This document shows, one piece after another, positions 45,409 through 54,178 of a stretch of 64,000 nucleotides of DNA. Each line of letters opens with the position of its first letter. The stretch's first letter is position 1. The stretch comes from Methylobacteriaceae bacterium (GTDB taxonomy: Bacteria; Pseudomonadota; Alphaproteobacteria; Rhizobiales; Beijerinckiaceae). Both the position numbers and the translations under genes were made by a program. A model generated the notes under the pieces. The model worked only from the letters and a program-made list of their open reading frames with translations. It was not told the origin of the DNA and did no database searches. The stretch covers positions 981,001 through 1,045,000 of the forward strand of contig JACKJC010000001.1 in the NCBI GenBank assembly GCA_020638195.1. The letters run 5' to 3'.

Positions 45409-45893
45409 CGCGGACGCAGGCGGCGGCCAGGGGGGTGACCAAGACGACGATCCATGGCGTCGCGGTTGCGATCGGCGGCGCGGGCGTGCTGTTGCGCGGC
45501 CGGTCGGCGGCGGGGAAAAGCCGACTCGCTGAGGAATTGGCGGAGGCCGCGCGCGTTCGCGGCTGGTTCGGCCGTCTGGTGGCCGATGATCGGGTGCAGA
45601 TTGTGACCCGTGGCGACAGGTTGATCCTCTCGCCGCATCGCGACATCGCCGGGCGCATCGAGCGGCGCGGACAGGGAATTTTCGAGGTCGATTACGAGGC
45701 CGCGGTGGTTCTGCGGCTCGTGGTTGATCTCGTCGACCGCGACCGCGCCCTCGACCATCCCGCCCGCATGCCGGCCCCGGAAGATCAGGTCGCCTGGATC
45801 GACGGGGTGGCGACGCCGCGGCTCGCGCTGGCGATCGGCGAGCCGGGCGCCGTTCAGGCGGTCCTCGAGCGAATCGACCAAATAGGCGCCTAA
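45405..45893 (+). CDS. hprK: Short HPr kinase/phosphorylase
   Basis: This 162-residue protein corresponds only to the C-terminal catalytic domain of HPr kinase, as usual in alphaproteobacteria. The P-loop GRSAAGKS is at residues 32-39, VADDRVQI holds the metal-binding acids, and RGQGIFEVDYEA matches the family's signature region. It would phosphorylate HPr on Ser64. It overlaps chvG by four bases. Confidence 0.92.
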   Translation: MTRTQAAARGVTKTTIHGVAVAIGGAGVLLRGRSAAGKSRLAEELAEAARVRGWFGRLVADDRVQIVTRGDRLILSPHRDIAGRIERRGQGIFEVDYEAAVVLRLVVDLVDRDRALDHPARMPAPEDQVAWIDGVATPRLALAIGEPGAVQAVLERIDQIGA

Positions 45894-46014
45894 AATGGCG
45901 GCTTGCGCGCGCATTTCACTTGCCAAGCGCGTCGCGACGCACAAAATGGCCGCCCGCCGTTCCGCATGGTCGCGAATGCGAGCGTCCGTGCGGCTGGCGA
46001 TCGTCACAGGAGCT

Positions 46015-46030
46015 ATCGAGCGCGCTCGAT
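46015..46030. promoter_or_regulatory. Perfect 16-base palindrome upstream of manX-ptsH
   Basis: The sequence ATCGAGCGCGCTCGAT is identical to its reverse complement. It is the only clear structure in the 276-base gap between hprK and the EIIA gene and may be a regulator-binding site. No promoter boxes could be set with confidence in this gap. Confidence 0.4.
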
Positions 46031-46169
46031 GCAGACACACCGGGTCATCTTTTCCCCTGCGCAGGCGGAGCGAGCCCGGCCGCAAAAAGACAATCAACCA
46101 ATTCCGGATAGTCTGTGCGCCGATCTCGCGCCGCGGGCTCCGGCGGCGGCGAATGAACGGTAGTATCTG

Positions 46170-46571
46170 ATGATTGGCATGGTCCTCGTGACCCATGGTT
46201 GCCTGGCTACGGAATTCCGCGCAGCGCTCGAGCATGTCGTGGGGCCGCAGAAGCAGTTGGCCACGATCACCATCGGCGCGGAAGACGATATGGAGAAGCG
46301 TCGTGGCGACATCATGGACGCCGTGAACGCCGTCGAGTCCGGGCAGGGCGTGATCCTGCTGACGGACATGTTCGGCGGCACGCCTTCCAACCTCGCGATT
46401 TCGGTGATGAACGGCGCCAAGGTCGAGGTGGTCGCCGGCATCAACCTGCCGATGCTGATCAAGCTCGCTTCGGTGCGCGATCACAGCAATCTGGAAACCG
46501 CGGCCGCGCAGGCGCAGGACGCGGGCCGCAAGTACATTCAGATCGCCAGCCGGGTGCTGAGCGGAAAGTGA
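46170..46571 (+). CDS. manX: PTS system mannose-type EIIA protein
   Basis: This 133-residue protein has the EIIA-Man fold with the phosphorylated His9 (MVLVTHG) and LLTDMFGGTPSNLAIS. No sugar-transporting EIIB/C/D genes are nearby, so it is most likely part of a regulatory phosphorelay (PTS with EI-Ntr, HPr and HprK) as in Rhizobiales. ptsH follows after two bases. Confidence 0.93.
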   Translation: MIGMVLVTHGCLATEFRAALEHVVGPQKQLATITIGAEDDMEKRRGDIMDAVNAVESGQGVILLTDMFGGTPSNLAISVMNGAKVEVVAGINLPMLIKLASVRDHSNLETAAAQAQDAGRKYIQIASRVLSGK

Positions 46572-46573
46572 CG

Positions 46574-46897
46574 ATGGACGGATCCGAACAAGACGACTGC
46601 GCCGGCGCAGCCCATTTTCCCGACGGGGCCCTCGTGCGCGACCTGCCGATCGTCAACAAGAAGGGCCTGCACGCGCGCGCGACCGCGAAGTTCGTGCAGT
46701 GCGTAGAGAATTTCGACTGCGACGTCTTCGTCTCGCGCTGCGGCGAGACGGTCGGCGGCGCCTCGATCATGGGCATTCTGACGCTCGGCGCCGGCATCGG
46801 CACGACGATCACGGTGGCCGCCACCGGCCCGCAGGCCGAGCAGGCGATCGAAGCCATCACGACGCTGGTCGCAAATCGCTTCGGCGAGGACGAGTAG
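46574..46897 (+). CDS. ptsH: Phosphocarrier protein HPr
   Basis: This 107-residue protein is HPr with a ~20-residue acidic N-terminal extension. The phosphorylatable His33 lies in VNKKGLHARATAKF and the HprK target Ser64 in GGASIMGILTLGAG. It transfers phosphate from enzyme I to EIIA and is likely controlled by the HprK encoded 0.7 kb upstream. The ATG at 46574 is the first after the EIIA stop. Confidence 0.93.
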   Translation: MDGSEQDDCAGAAHFPDGALVRDLPIVNKKGLHARATAKFVQCVENFDCDVFVSRCGETVGGASIMGILTLGAGIGTTITVAATGPQAEQAIEAITTLVANRFGEDE

Positions 46898-46902
46898 TTT
46901 TC

Positions 46903-46966
46903 GGACCACGAGCCTTCAGGCTCGCGTCTGTAGGGTCAACCGAGCGAGCCTGAAGGCTCGGGGTCC
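46903..46966. repeat. Palindromic intergenic repeat, family 3, copy B
   Basis: It opens with GGACCACGAGCCTTCAGG and ends with CCTGAAGGCTCGGGGTCC. The two arms are inverted copies, and each is itself a small hairpin (CGAGCC-TTCA-GGCTCG). It lies between ptsH and the convergent GGDEF-EAL gene. Confidence 0.9.
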
Positions 46967-46972
46967 AATCTT

Positions 46973-49636
46973 TCAAGCGACCTTGCCCGACGAGATCGAG
47001 ATGGCCGCGCCGATCTCCGGCAGACGGTCGCCGAGATATTCCGGCCTGCCGAACAGATAGCCCTGCATCAATTTCACGCCGGCGGCGCGCAACGCCTGAT
47101 ATTGTTCGTAGGTCTCGACGCCTTCGGCCGTCACTTCGATGTCGTAGGCGGTGGCAAGCTGAATGGTGGCCGCGACGATTGCGGCTGAACCCGTGTCGCG
47201 CGCGGCGTCCGTCACGAAAGAGCGATCGATCTTCAGACGGTCGAACGGAAAGCGCTTGAGATAGCTCATCGACGCGAAGCCCGTGCCGAAATCGTCGAGC
47301 GCGATCGAGACTCCGCTCTGACGAAGGACACGCAACGCGGCGAGATCGTCGCTCTTGTCCTGCAGCAGAACGGATTCGGTAATCTCGAGTTCTAGGCGAT
47401 CGGCGCGCAGACCCGTTTGGGCGAGCACAGTCTCTACATCGCGGGCGAAATCGCCGCTGGCGAGCTGCAGCGCCGAGACATTGACGGCGACGCCGACGTT
47501 TTGCTGCCAATTGGTCGCGTCCGCGCAGGCGCGTCTCAGGACCCAGCGCCCGAGATCGGCGATCTGCCGCGTTTCCTCGGCGAGCTTGACGAAACGCAGC
47601 GGCGGGATCGCGCCGAGCTGCGGATGACGCCAGCGCAGCAGCGCCTCCATGTAGCGTATCTCGAGCGTATCGACGTCGACGACCGGCTGATAGGCGAGTT
47701 CGAGCTCATCCCCCGCGATGGCTCGGGCGAGATCGGCCGCGAGCGCGCGCTGCGTGAGCGCCTCGAGCTCCATGTGCGGCTCAAAGGCGCGGCAGACGCC
47801 AGCGCCTTCGGCCTTGGCCGCATAGAGCGCGAGATCGGCGCGGCGCAGCATGTCGTCGGTCGAAATCTCCGGTTCTGCGATGACTGCGACGCCGGCGCAG
47901 GCATTGATCTCGAGCGCCTGGCCCTGCCAGGCGTAGGGCTCGCGAATCGCCGTCACGATCCGGGCCGCCAGCGCCTCGACATCGATCGCGTCCCTCGCGC
48001 TCATGCCAAGCGCGATGGCGAATTCGTCGCCGCCGAGCCGCGCGACGACATGCGCCTGCGGCGCGGTCTGGACGAGGCGCACTGAAACTTCGCGCAGGAT
48101 ACCGTCGCCCGCCGCATGGCCGTGGCCATCGTTGACCGGCTTGAAATCGTCGAGGTCGAGCAGGATGACCGCGAGCGCCACGCAATCGCGCCCGATCTGA
48201 CCGCGCAAATGCGCGAGCGTATGCAGGAAGAGCGCGCGATTGGCGAGCTGGGTCAGTTCGTCGTGCATCGCCATATGCGCGATGCGCTCGTTGGCCTGCT
48301 CGCGCTCGGTGATATCTTCGTGCGTGACGACAATGCCGCCATCGTCGCAGACGGCGTGATTGATCAGGATCGAGCGGCCGTCGTTCAGCACGTCGACGCG
48401 TCGGTCGGTGAAACGGCGCGACAGCGCGTCGCGCGCGTAGGACTGCGGCGATGCGCCGGGGAATACACCGTGCGCGGCGCGCAGCTCCAGAACTTTGCGC
48501 GCATGCATGCCCGCGGCGATGGCGCCCGGCTTCAACCCATAGAGTGTCGCATAGCGCGTATTGCAGATGACGACCCGAGCATCCTTGTCGAAGACGACAA
48601 GGCCTTGCGACATGCTTTCGAGCGCGACCGCGAAACGCTGGTTCGAAAGTTCGAGCTCCTGCGATTGCGAGCGCAGGGCCGCCTCCTTGTCGGCGAGCTT
48701 GCGGAATTGTTCGCGCAGCGCGCGCATGAGAAAGGCCGCGATCACGAAGGCGAGCAGGACCGCCAGAACGATAGCGACAGCCTGAACGCGCCAGTGGGCG
48801 AGCGCGATCGACTTGTTGATTGTGACCGTGACGACGAAATCGCTGAAGGGCACGGCGACGAGGGCGATCAGGCGCGCTTGCCCGTCGAAGGCGCTGATCG
48901 TCTCGTAGACGCCGCGGCCGGCCGCGAGCGTCGCGTAGAAGGGAGAGGTGTGCGGCAGCGTTTGTCCGGTATTGAGCGAAACGCCGTTGGGATGGCGCGC
49001 GAGCACGCGGCCGTCGCGCGTGAACAGCGCATAGCTGCGCCCCGCCATGGCCGAAATCGACGAGTAAGTGTTCACGAATGCGGCTGGCTTGAGCAGCGCG
49101 CGCACGACGCCAACGAACTTGCCCTGCGCGCCGACGACAGGCTTCGAGAGGCCGACGACGAGTTCGCCGGTCAAATCGCTGACGCGGAGCATGCCGATGC
49201 GGCCGCTGTCATCGTGTCCGGCCGCCAGCGCGGCGGCGTTGGCGTCGCGCGCAGCGTGGTCGCTATCTTCTTCGCCGCGCGATGTCGCGAGCTTGCGGCC
49301 CTCGACATCGAAGATCTCGATGACATCGATGGCCGCACGCTTCTCAGCGGCTCTGGCGAGCGCGCCCACGGCCCCCGGCGCGGCTGCGGTCGCGCGGAAG
49401 GCGCCCGGCGTATCGGCGGAAAGCGCGGCTGCGGCTTCGTTGATCGCGAAGTCGACGGACCGGGTCGTTTCCTCAGCCTGCTCGGCGAGGATGGCCGCGA
49501 GGCTCGCGACGCCCTCCCGGGCGTCGGCGAGGGCGTTCTGCCGCAACCTCAGCACCGTCAGGGCGCTGACGCCGGCGACCGCGAGCGCTGCGGCCGTGGC
49601 GACCGTGAAAATTCGCTTGAAGCTCGATCCGAACAC
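46973..49636 (-). CDS. Membrane GGDEF-EAL cyclic-di-GMP enzyme with extracellular sensor and PAS domains
   Basis: This 887-residue protein has helix 1 at about residues 9-30, a periplasmic Cache-like sensor to about 275, helix 2 at 283-305, a PAS-like segment about 330-445, GGDEF 455-610 and EAL 625-880. The GGDEF motif is intact at 535-539, with no RxxD inhibitory site five residues before it. EAL is intact at 664-666 (MEALLRW), with DDFGTGFAS, KIDRSFV and TAEGVET for catalysis. Both synthesis and breakdown of c-di-GMP are possible. Repeat 3B lies just beyond the stop. Confidence 0.95.
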   Translation of the reverse strand: MFGSSFKRIFTVATAAALAVAGVSALTVLRLRQNALADAREGVASLAAILAEQAEETTRSVDFAINEAAAALSADTPGAFRATAAAPGAVGALARAAEKRAAIDVIEIFDVEGRKLATSRGEEDSDHAARDANAAALAAGHDDSGRIGMLRVSDLTGELVVGLSKPVVGAQGKFVGVVRALLKPAAFVNTYSSISAMAGRSYALFTRDGRVLARHPNGVSLNTGQTLPHTSPFYATLAAGRGVYETISAFDGQARLIALVAVPFSDFVVTVTINKSIALAHWRVQAVAIVLAVLLAFVIAAFLMRALREQFRKLADKEAALRSQSQELELSNQRFAVALESMSQGLVVFDKDARVVICNTRYATLYGLKPGAIAAGMHARKVLELRAAHGVFPGASPQSYARDALSRRFTDRRVDVLNDGRSILINHAVCDDGGIVVTHEDITEREQANERIAHMAMHDELTQLANRALFLHTLAHLRGQIGRDCVALAVILLDLDDFKPVNDGHGHAAGDGILREVSVRLVQTAPQAHVVARLGGDEFAIALGMSARDAIDVEALAARIVTAIREPYAWQGQALEINACAGVAVIAEPEISTDDMLRRADLALYAAKAEGAGVCRAFEPHMELEALTQRALAADLARAIAGDELELAYQPVVDVDTLEIRYMEALLRWRHPQLGAIPPLRFVKLAEETRQIADLGRWVLRRACADATNWQQNVGVAVNVSALQLASGDFARDVETVLAQTGLRADRLELEITESVLLQDKSDDLAALRVLRQSGVSIALDDFGTGFASMSYLKRFPFDRLKIDRSFVTDAARDTGSAAIVAATIQLATAYDIEVTAEGVETYEQYQALRAAGVKLMQGYLFGRPEYLGDRLPEIGAAISISSGKVA

Positions 49637-49768
49637 GTGCCGCCTTCCAGCCGGAAAACCGCGATGGCGACCGGGAGGATGAGCATCAAGAGTTGCGAAT
49701 GTCTTTCACTCCGGAAGGTTACGTTGCGAGAAGGTTTATTGGTTTCCGCAACTTGTCCTTTCCGCGCG

Positions 49769-51412
49769 TCAGACTGACAGGCTCCTGCGCCAGCCGATCA
49801 GGCCGGCCGTCGACCCGTCCAGCCCGGCCGTCGGCTTGGCTGCGTCCTGAACGATCGGCGCGAGGCGGTTGCACAATTCCTTGCCGAGCTCCACGCCCCA
49901 CTGGTCGAAGGGATTGATGTCCCAGATCACCGATTGCACGAAGACCTTGTGCTCGTAGCAGGCGACGAGCCGGCCGAGCGTGCGCGGATCGAGCCGGCGA
50001 TACATGAAGGTCGAGGTCGGCCGGTCGCCGGCGAAGACCTTGTGCGGCGCGAGCGCGGCGATCTCTTCCCTGGACAGGCCCTGCTTGTCGAGAATGTCCT
50101 CGACTTCGGCGCGGGAACGACCGCGCATCATGGCCTCGCTCTGCGCCAGGCAATTGGCGACGAGCAACGCGTGATGGCCGGCGTCCGCGTCGGTCGGCTC
50201 GGCGGCGACGAGGAAGTCGATTGGCGCGATATCGGTTCCCTGATGCAGCAACTGGAAGAAGGCATGCTGGCCATTGGTGCCTGGCTCGCCGAACAGGAAG
50301 GGTCCGGTCGCCATGTCGACGGGCCCGCCGTCGCGCGTCACCGACTTGCCGTTCGATTCCATGTCGAGCTGCTGGAGATAGGCCGGGAAGCGGGCGAGGC
50401 GCTGGTCGTAGGGGATGACGACATGCGTCGGCTCGCCCCAGATATTGCGCCGCCAGACGCCGAGCAGCGCCATGACGACTGGAATGTTCTGGTCCAGCGG
50501 CGCCGACTGGAAATGCGTGTCGATGTCCTGCCCGCCGCGCAAGAAATCCTCGAAATTCTGTGCGCCGACGGCGATGACCAGCGACAGACCGATCGCCGAC
50601 CACATGGAATAGCGCCCGCCGACCCAGTCCCAGAAGCCGAAGACGCGGTCGGGCCGGATGCCGAATTCCGCGACCTTGTCGAGACGCGTCGAGACGGCCG
50701 CGAAATGATCCGCCACCGCCGCCTCGCCCAGCGCATCGGCCAGCCAGCGGCGCGCAGACGCCGCATTGGCCATTGTCTCCTGTGTGGTGAAGGTCTTGGA
50801 AGAGACGATGAACAGGGTTTTGGCCGGATCGAGCCCCTTCAGCGTGTCGGCCAGATCGGCGCCGTCGACATTGGAGACGAAATGCAGGCGCAGGTGGGGG
50901 GCGCAATAGGGCGACAGCGCGCGCGCCGCCATGGCCGGGCCGAGATCGGAGCCGCCGATGCCGATGTTCACGATGTCGCTCAATGCGTCGCCGCGCGCGC
51001 CGCGAATGGCGCCGGAGCGCACGGCCTCGGCGAAGGTCGCTACCTTGGCGCGCACGTCGCGCACTTCGGGCATTATGTCCTGTCCATCGACCAGGATCGG
51101 CCCGCCGTCGAGATTTCGCAGCGCCATGTGCAGCGCCGGGCGATGTTCGGTCAGATTGACCTTCTCGCCTGCGAACAGCGCTGCGCGCCGCTCTTCCACC
51201 TTCGCGGCGCGGGCCATCGCGACGAGCAGGCCTATCGTGCGTGTATCCGCCCGGTGCTTGGAAAAGTCGAACAGGAAATCGTCGAGGCGCAGGCTGAAAC
51301 GCTCGAAGCGCCTGGAATCTGCTGCGAAAAGGTCGATCGTGCGGCGCGATGCAATCTCGCTGCGGTGTGTCTCGAGAGCGGCAAGGGCCGCGCGAACGTC
51401 CGGGCGCGTCAT
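49769..51412 (-). CDS. pgi: Glucose-6-phosphate isomerase
   Basis: This 547-residue enzyme interconverts glucose 6-phosphate and fructose 6-phosphate. Signatures are NIGIGGSDLGPAMAARAL, VSSKTFTTQETMANA (phosphate loop), FGFWDWVGGRYSMWSAIGL, and GEPGTNGQHAFFQLLHQG with the catalytic Glu and His. The ATG at 51412 gives the usual start; the upstream extension is unlike the family. Confidence 0.96.
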   Translation of the reverse strand: MTRPDVRAALAALETHRSEIASRRTIDLFAADSRRFERFSLRLDDFLFDFSKHRADTRTIGLLVAMARAAKVEERRAALFAGEKVNLTEHRPALHMALRNLDGGPILVDGQDIMPEVRDVRAKVATFAEAVRSGAIRGARGDALSDIVNIGIGGSDLGPAMAARALSPYCAPHLRLHFVSNVDGADLADTLKGLDPAKTLFIVSSKTFTTQETMANAASARRWLADALGEAAVADHFAAVSTRLDKVAEFGIRPDRVFGFWDWVGGRYSMWSAIGLSLVIAVGAQNFEDFLRGGQDIDTHFQSAPLDQNIPVVMALLGVWRRNIWGEPTHVVIPYDQRLARFPAYLQQLDMESNGKSVTRDGGPVDMATGPFLFGEPGTNGQHAFFQLLHQGTDIAPIDFLVAAEPTDADAGHHALLVANCLAQSEAMMRGRSRAEVEDILDKQGLSREEIAALAPHKVFAGDRPTSTFMYRRLDPRTLGRLVACYEHKVFVQSVIWDINPFDQWGVELGKELCNRLAPIVQDAAKPTAGLDGSTAGLIGWRRSLSV

Positions 51413-51607
51413 GTCTGGTCCATCTCGGCTGGCGGAATCGAATCTGCCGACGCTATCGCATCGAAAGGCGGCTTGCGAACCGTCCGGGCGACGGCAGGGG
51501 AGAGTCATTTACGATAGCGGAAACACGACATTGATGGGATGGAGCAGATTGCGTATTCGCCACACGCTTCCTTGCCGGCTTCGGCTTTGTGCATCACAGG
51601 CGCGGCC

Positions 51608-51979
51608 TCAATGCCCGCAAAACACACGCAGGCGCGCGACGAGCGCCGTCTCGTCGGCGAGCTCGCATTCCCAGACGACGAGCGCGCGCCAGCCGAGCGC
51701 CGCGAGGTCCTCGAGATGGCGCACGTCGCGGGCGCGGTTGCGGCCGATCTTGGCGCGCCAGTAATCCGTATTCGTCTTCGGCATCCGCGCGCCGCGCCGG
51801 CAATCGTGGCCGTGCCAGAAGCAGCCATGCACGAAGATCGCCTTTTTCGCGCCGAGGAAGGCGATGTCGGGATTGCCGGGAATATCCTTGCGATGCAACC
51901 GGTAGCCGGGCGCGATCGGCCGCAGCAGGCGGCGCACCTTGAGTTCCGCCGACGTATCGCGGCCGGGCACGGCGCGCAT
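51608..51979 (-). CDS. vsr: Very short patch repair (Vsr) T:G mismatch endonuclease
   Basis: This 123-residue nuclease nicks beside T:G mismatches left when 5-methylcytosine deaminates. Asp38 (GNPDIAF), His51, His56, His58 and Cys60 (VHGCFWHGHDC) and Cys105 (VVWECEL) are the metal and zinc residues of Vsr. Related proteins begin about ten residues earlier; here the frame extends upstream (PPDRSAI before the ATG) to a TGA without any start codon, so translation likely begins at 51979 or a small indel has separated it from its true start. It follows the remnant tail of a cytosine methyltransferase, its usual partner. Confidence 0.88.
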   Translation of the reverse strand: MRAVPGRDTSAELKVRRLLRPIAPGYRLHRKDIPGNPDIAFLGAKKAIFVHGCFWHGHDCRRGARMPKTNTDYWRAKIGRNRARDVRHLEDLAALGWRALVVWECELADETALVARLRVFCGH

Positions 51980-52017
51980 GATGGCGGAGCGATCGGGGGG
52001 CTGCTGTTCAGCGGCGT

Positions 52018-52140
52018 CTCAGAAAAGCCGGCCAGCGGCTCCAGCAGGTGTTCCGCCAGGAAGCGCACCACGGGCGCCGCGACGCCGTCGCCGAGCAGAT
52101 GATAGGCGTCCGTGTAGCCCTTCGGGAGGCGGTACATCAC
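52018..52140 (-). pseudogene. C-terminal remnant of the resident cytosine-5 methyltransferase
   Basis: About 40 codons read YRLPKGYTDAYHLLGDGV, then AAPVVRFLAEHLLEPLAGF. This matches motif X and the end of C5 methyltransferases and aligns with the end of the intact gene nearby (ELPANYNEAYHLTGDGV) without being a copy. It starts right after the nuclease gene stop (TAA, then G) and has the high GC of the genome. Together with 54179-54307 it forms the two ends of one gene. Confidence 0.82.
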
Positions 52141-52998
52141 TTATGCTCGCTGGATCGGGGTCGGCGCCGACTCCCGCTGCGACACACCGGCGCGTTCTAA
52201 GCGGGTTGTGCGGACCGTCTCGGCGCCGCGGTGCTGCACTTCGAAACTAACATAATTGAGCTCGGCGGCCGTACCGCCGAAGCATTGATAGAATGCGTTG
52301 AGAATTTGCACATCGCCCAACGTCTGTGCGGCGGGATGTGGATTGTTGCGGGGCGTTGGGATCGTTGCTGGGAAAAGATAAATGCACGGAGGCGGCAGCT
52401 GAAAAGGCCCGACGGTCGTTAAGCGCGAGCTGTCTGCCGCCACTTTGGGACATATGCGGCCAATCGTCCCGCAAACCATGTCCCAGACCAACAGACCATC
52501 TACGCGCTGCGTACGTGATATGATCTCGGCGCTCAAGCGCGTATGAATTCCTGACCACGCGTTGTGTCGCGGATCTGCGCCGGGGTTAGTACAAACGCTC
52601 CAAATAATAAATTCCTGTGCGTGAGCCGGGCGCTCGAAGATGTTCGTGTTATTGCCATCAAGGCAGCCCTTGAGCTCAATTACGGCCACACGACCCGACG
52701 GCAGGCGAACAGAATAGTCGTGTCGGTTTGCGTCGCCGGCTGAATCCCACTCCTTTATGAAGCCGCCGTCCTGCATATGATTCAGGACGCGTCTAACGTA
52801 GTCACGCTTGTCGCGCATCGTGGCCGAGAATTGTCCTCGCACGCGCTCGATCGCACCGCGAAACAGCCCGCTGTTGTAAAATTCTTGTTCGGACAGACCA
52901 TGCTTACCAAGCTTATGCGCTTCACCCTTTAGGACTTCAGCAAACTGCTCTATTTGATCTCGGAGAGCGGAGTTCTGTTCGCAAGGAATGACGCTCAT
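52141..52998 (-). CDS. Probable type II restriction endonuclease, PD-(D/E)XK-like, family not recognised
   Basis: This 285-residue protein is coupled to the upstream methyltransferase gene by ATGA overlap. Asp94 (RHDYSVRLPSGRVA) followed by Glu108-Leu-Lys110 (VAVIELKG) is the pattern of a PD-(D/E)XK nuclease core. Residues 1-75 are helical (DQIEQFAEVLKGEAHKLGKHG, FSATMRDKRDYVRR). The C-terminal part contains a cluster of prolines (residues 205-225). I do not recognise a named REase family. The role follows from position: a nuclease-like gene directly downstream of an m5C methyltransferase gene of matching low GC. Confidence 0.75.
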   Translation of the reverse strand: MSVIPCEQNSALRDQIEQFAEVLKGEAHKLGKHGLSEQEFYNSGLFRGAIERVRGQFSATMRDKRDYVRRVLNHMQDGGFIKEWDSAGDANRHDYSVRLPSGRVAVIELKGCLDGNNTNIFERPAHAQEFIIWSVCTNPGADPRHNAWSGIHTRLSAEIISRTQRVDGLLVWDMVCGTIGRICPKVAADSSRLTTVGPFQLPPPCIYLFPATIPTPRNNPHPAAQTLGDVQILNAFYQCFGGTAAELNYVSFEVQHRGAETVRTTRLERAGVSQRESAPTPIQRA

Positions 52999-54146
52999 GC
53001 GGCGGCCCTGGTACGATCGGTGCCCGCAGAAATTATCGGCTCAAAGATGTGCTTAGCCAAATGAGTGACAACCGGAACAACGACGCCGTCGCCGGTAAGA
53101 TGGTAAGCCTCATTGTAATTCGCGGGAAGTTCGTAATCATCGCTAAGGCCCATAAGACGGGCTGTTTCGCGACCAGAAATCAGGCGCGACCGAACCTTTT
53201 GCCCCTCAACAACGAGGATCAGTTGTCGGCTAGAACCGCCAGCGGGCGTTCGTAGACACCCGGCAACGTTATCGAATCGAACTTCTGCGCGTTGAACCTT
53301 GAATCCATCGTCACCGATACGCGTCCGCTTGTATATTGCACCCACAACTCGATGGCGCTTCTTCTTTGCGGCTTCCACCTTTGCAAGATTGATGTCGCTC
53401 ATCTTGGCCAGCAGAGCACGAGTTTCTGCGGGCGTATGCCATTCAACATCACGAGGATCATCTTCGATAATTTGAGCAAACGATTGGTTGCGTGCGGCAG
53501 GTATGGGCGGACTCCACCATCGCCAGTTACGACGATGCTCTTCAGGCGTATTTTCATATGCAGTGAGCAACCCACGCGGATGCCAAAGCGACGAAGGTTC
53601 GTCAGTTGCAAGCCCATCTGGAATTTCAATGTCGTCGTGAACGCCTATGATAAAAAGGCGGGGCCGCGACTGAGGGGTAAAGAGCGCGGCGTCAATCACC
53701 AATGCGCCGAAGGTGTAGTTAGAACCTTGGAAAGTTGAACAGATTGCCGCGAAATCTTTGCCGCCATGGGAAGTGAGCGTGCCACACACATTTTCTAGGG
53801 CGATAATGCGCGGTGCGCGATTGTCCGCGACGAGATCTTTCATCAGGCTCCAGAAGGGCCAAAACGTTCCGGATCGGTCGCCTTTTAGACCCGCGCCGCC
53901 ACCAGCGAGCGATAGGTCTTGGCAAGGAAATGACGCCCACGCCAGATCGGCTTGACCCGGAAGCTCATCTGCCGAGATTGCTCTAATGTCAGCTGTCTTA
54001 AGCGCGTCGCCACCCCAATTCCGCCGATAGATTCCGCTTTTCTTGTGATCGAAGTCATTTGCGAAGCGGCAATTCCAATCGGTACCGAGTCCGGCCCGGA
54101 CCATGCCGCCACCCGCGAAGAACTCATAGTACGTTGGCTTGACCAT
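52995..54146 (-). CDS. DNA cytosine-5 methyltransferase of an acquired restriction-modification system
   Basis: This 383-residue enzyme has the ordered m5C motifs: I (YYEFFAGGGMVRAGLG, 6-21), IV with catalytic Cys75 (SFPCQDLSLAGGG), VI (IIALENVCGTL), VIII (QSRPRLFIIGV), a target-recognition region around residues 190-300, IX/X (GRETARLMGLSDDY, EAYHLTGDGV). The ATG at 54146 has AAGGGTGA upstream; an in-frame GTG at 54182, overlapping the stop of the remnant head as GTGA, is an alternative start. GC is about 52% over sampled lines against about 70% in neighbours, a sign of transfer. The nuclease gene overlaps its end by four bases. Confidence 0.93.
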   Translation of the reverse strand: MVKPTYYEFFAGGGMVRAGLGTDWNCRFANDFDHKKSGIYRRNWGGDALKTADIRAISADELPGQADLAWASFPCQDLSLAGGGAGLKGDRSGTFWPFWSLMKDLVADNRAPRIIALENVCGTLTSHGGKDFAAICSTFQGSNYTFGALVIDAALFTPQSRPRLFIIGVHDDIEIPDGLATDEPSSLWHPRGLLTAYENTPEEHRRNWRWWSPPIPAARNQSFAQIIEDDPRDVEWHTPAETRALLAKMSDINLAKVEAAKKKRHRVVGAIYKRTRIGDDGFKVQRAEVRFDNVAGCLRTPAGGSSRQLILVVEGQKVRSRLISGRETARLMGLSDDYELPANYNEAYHLTGDGVVVPVVTHLAKHIFEPIISAGTDRTRAAA

Positions 54147-54178
54147 CGCTCGATTCACCCTTTGGAACAGGGTACCGT

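Noticed and set aside
45895..46170. Small Arg-rich frame between hprK and manX
   Set aside because: No ribosome site, no homology and atypical composition; it is treated as intergenic.
51505..52140. A 211-codon frame starting with the methyltransferase tail
   Set aside because: Only the first ~40 codons resemble a methyltransferase; the rest is the out-of-frame complement of vsr, so it is a chance fusion, not one gene.
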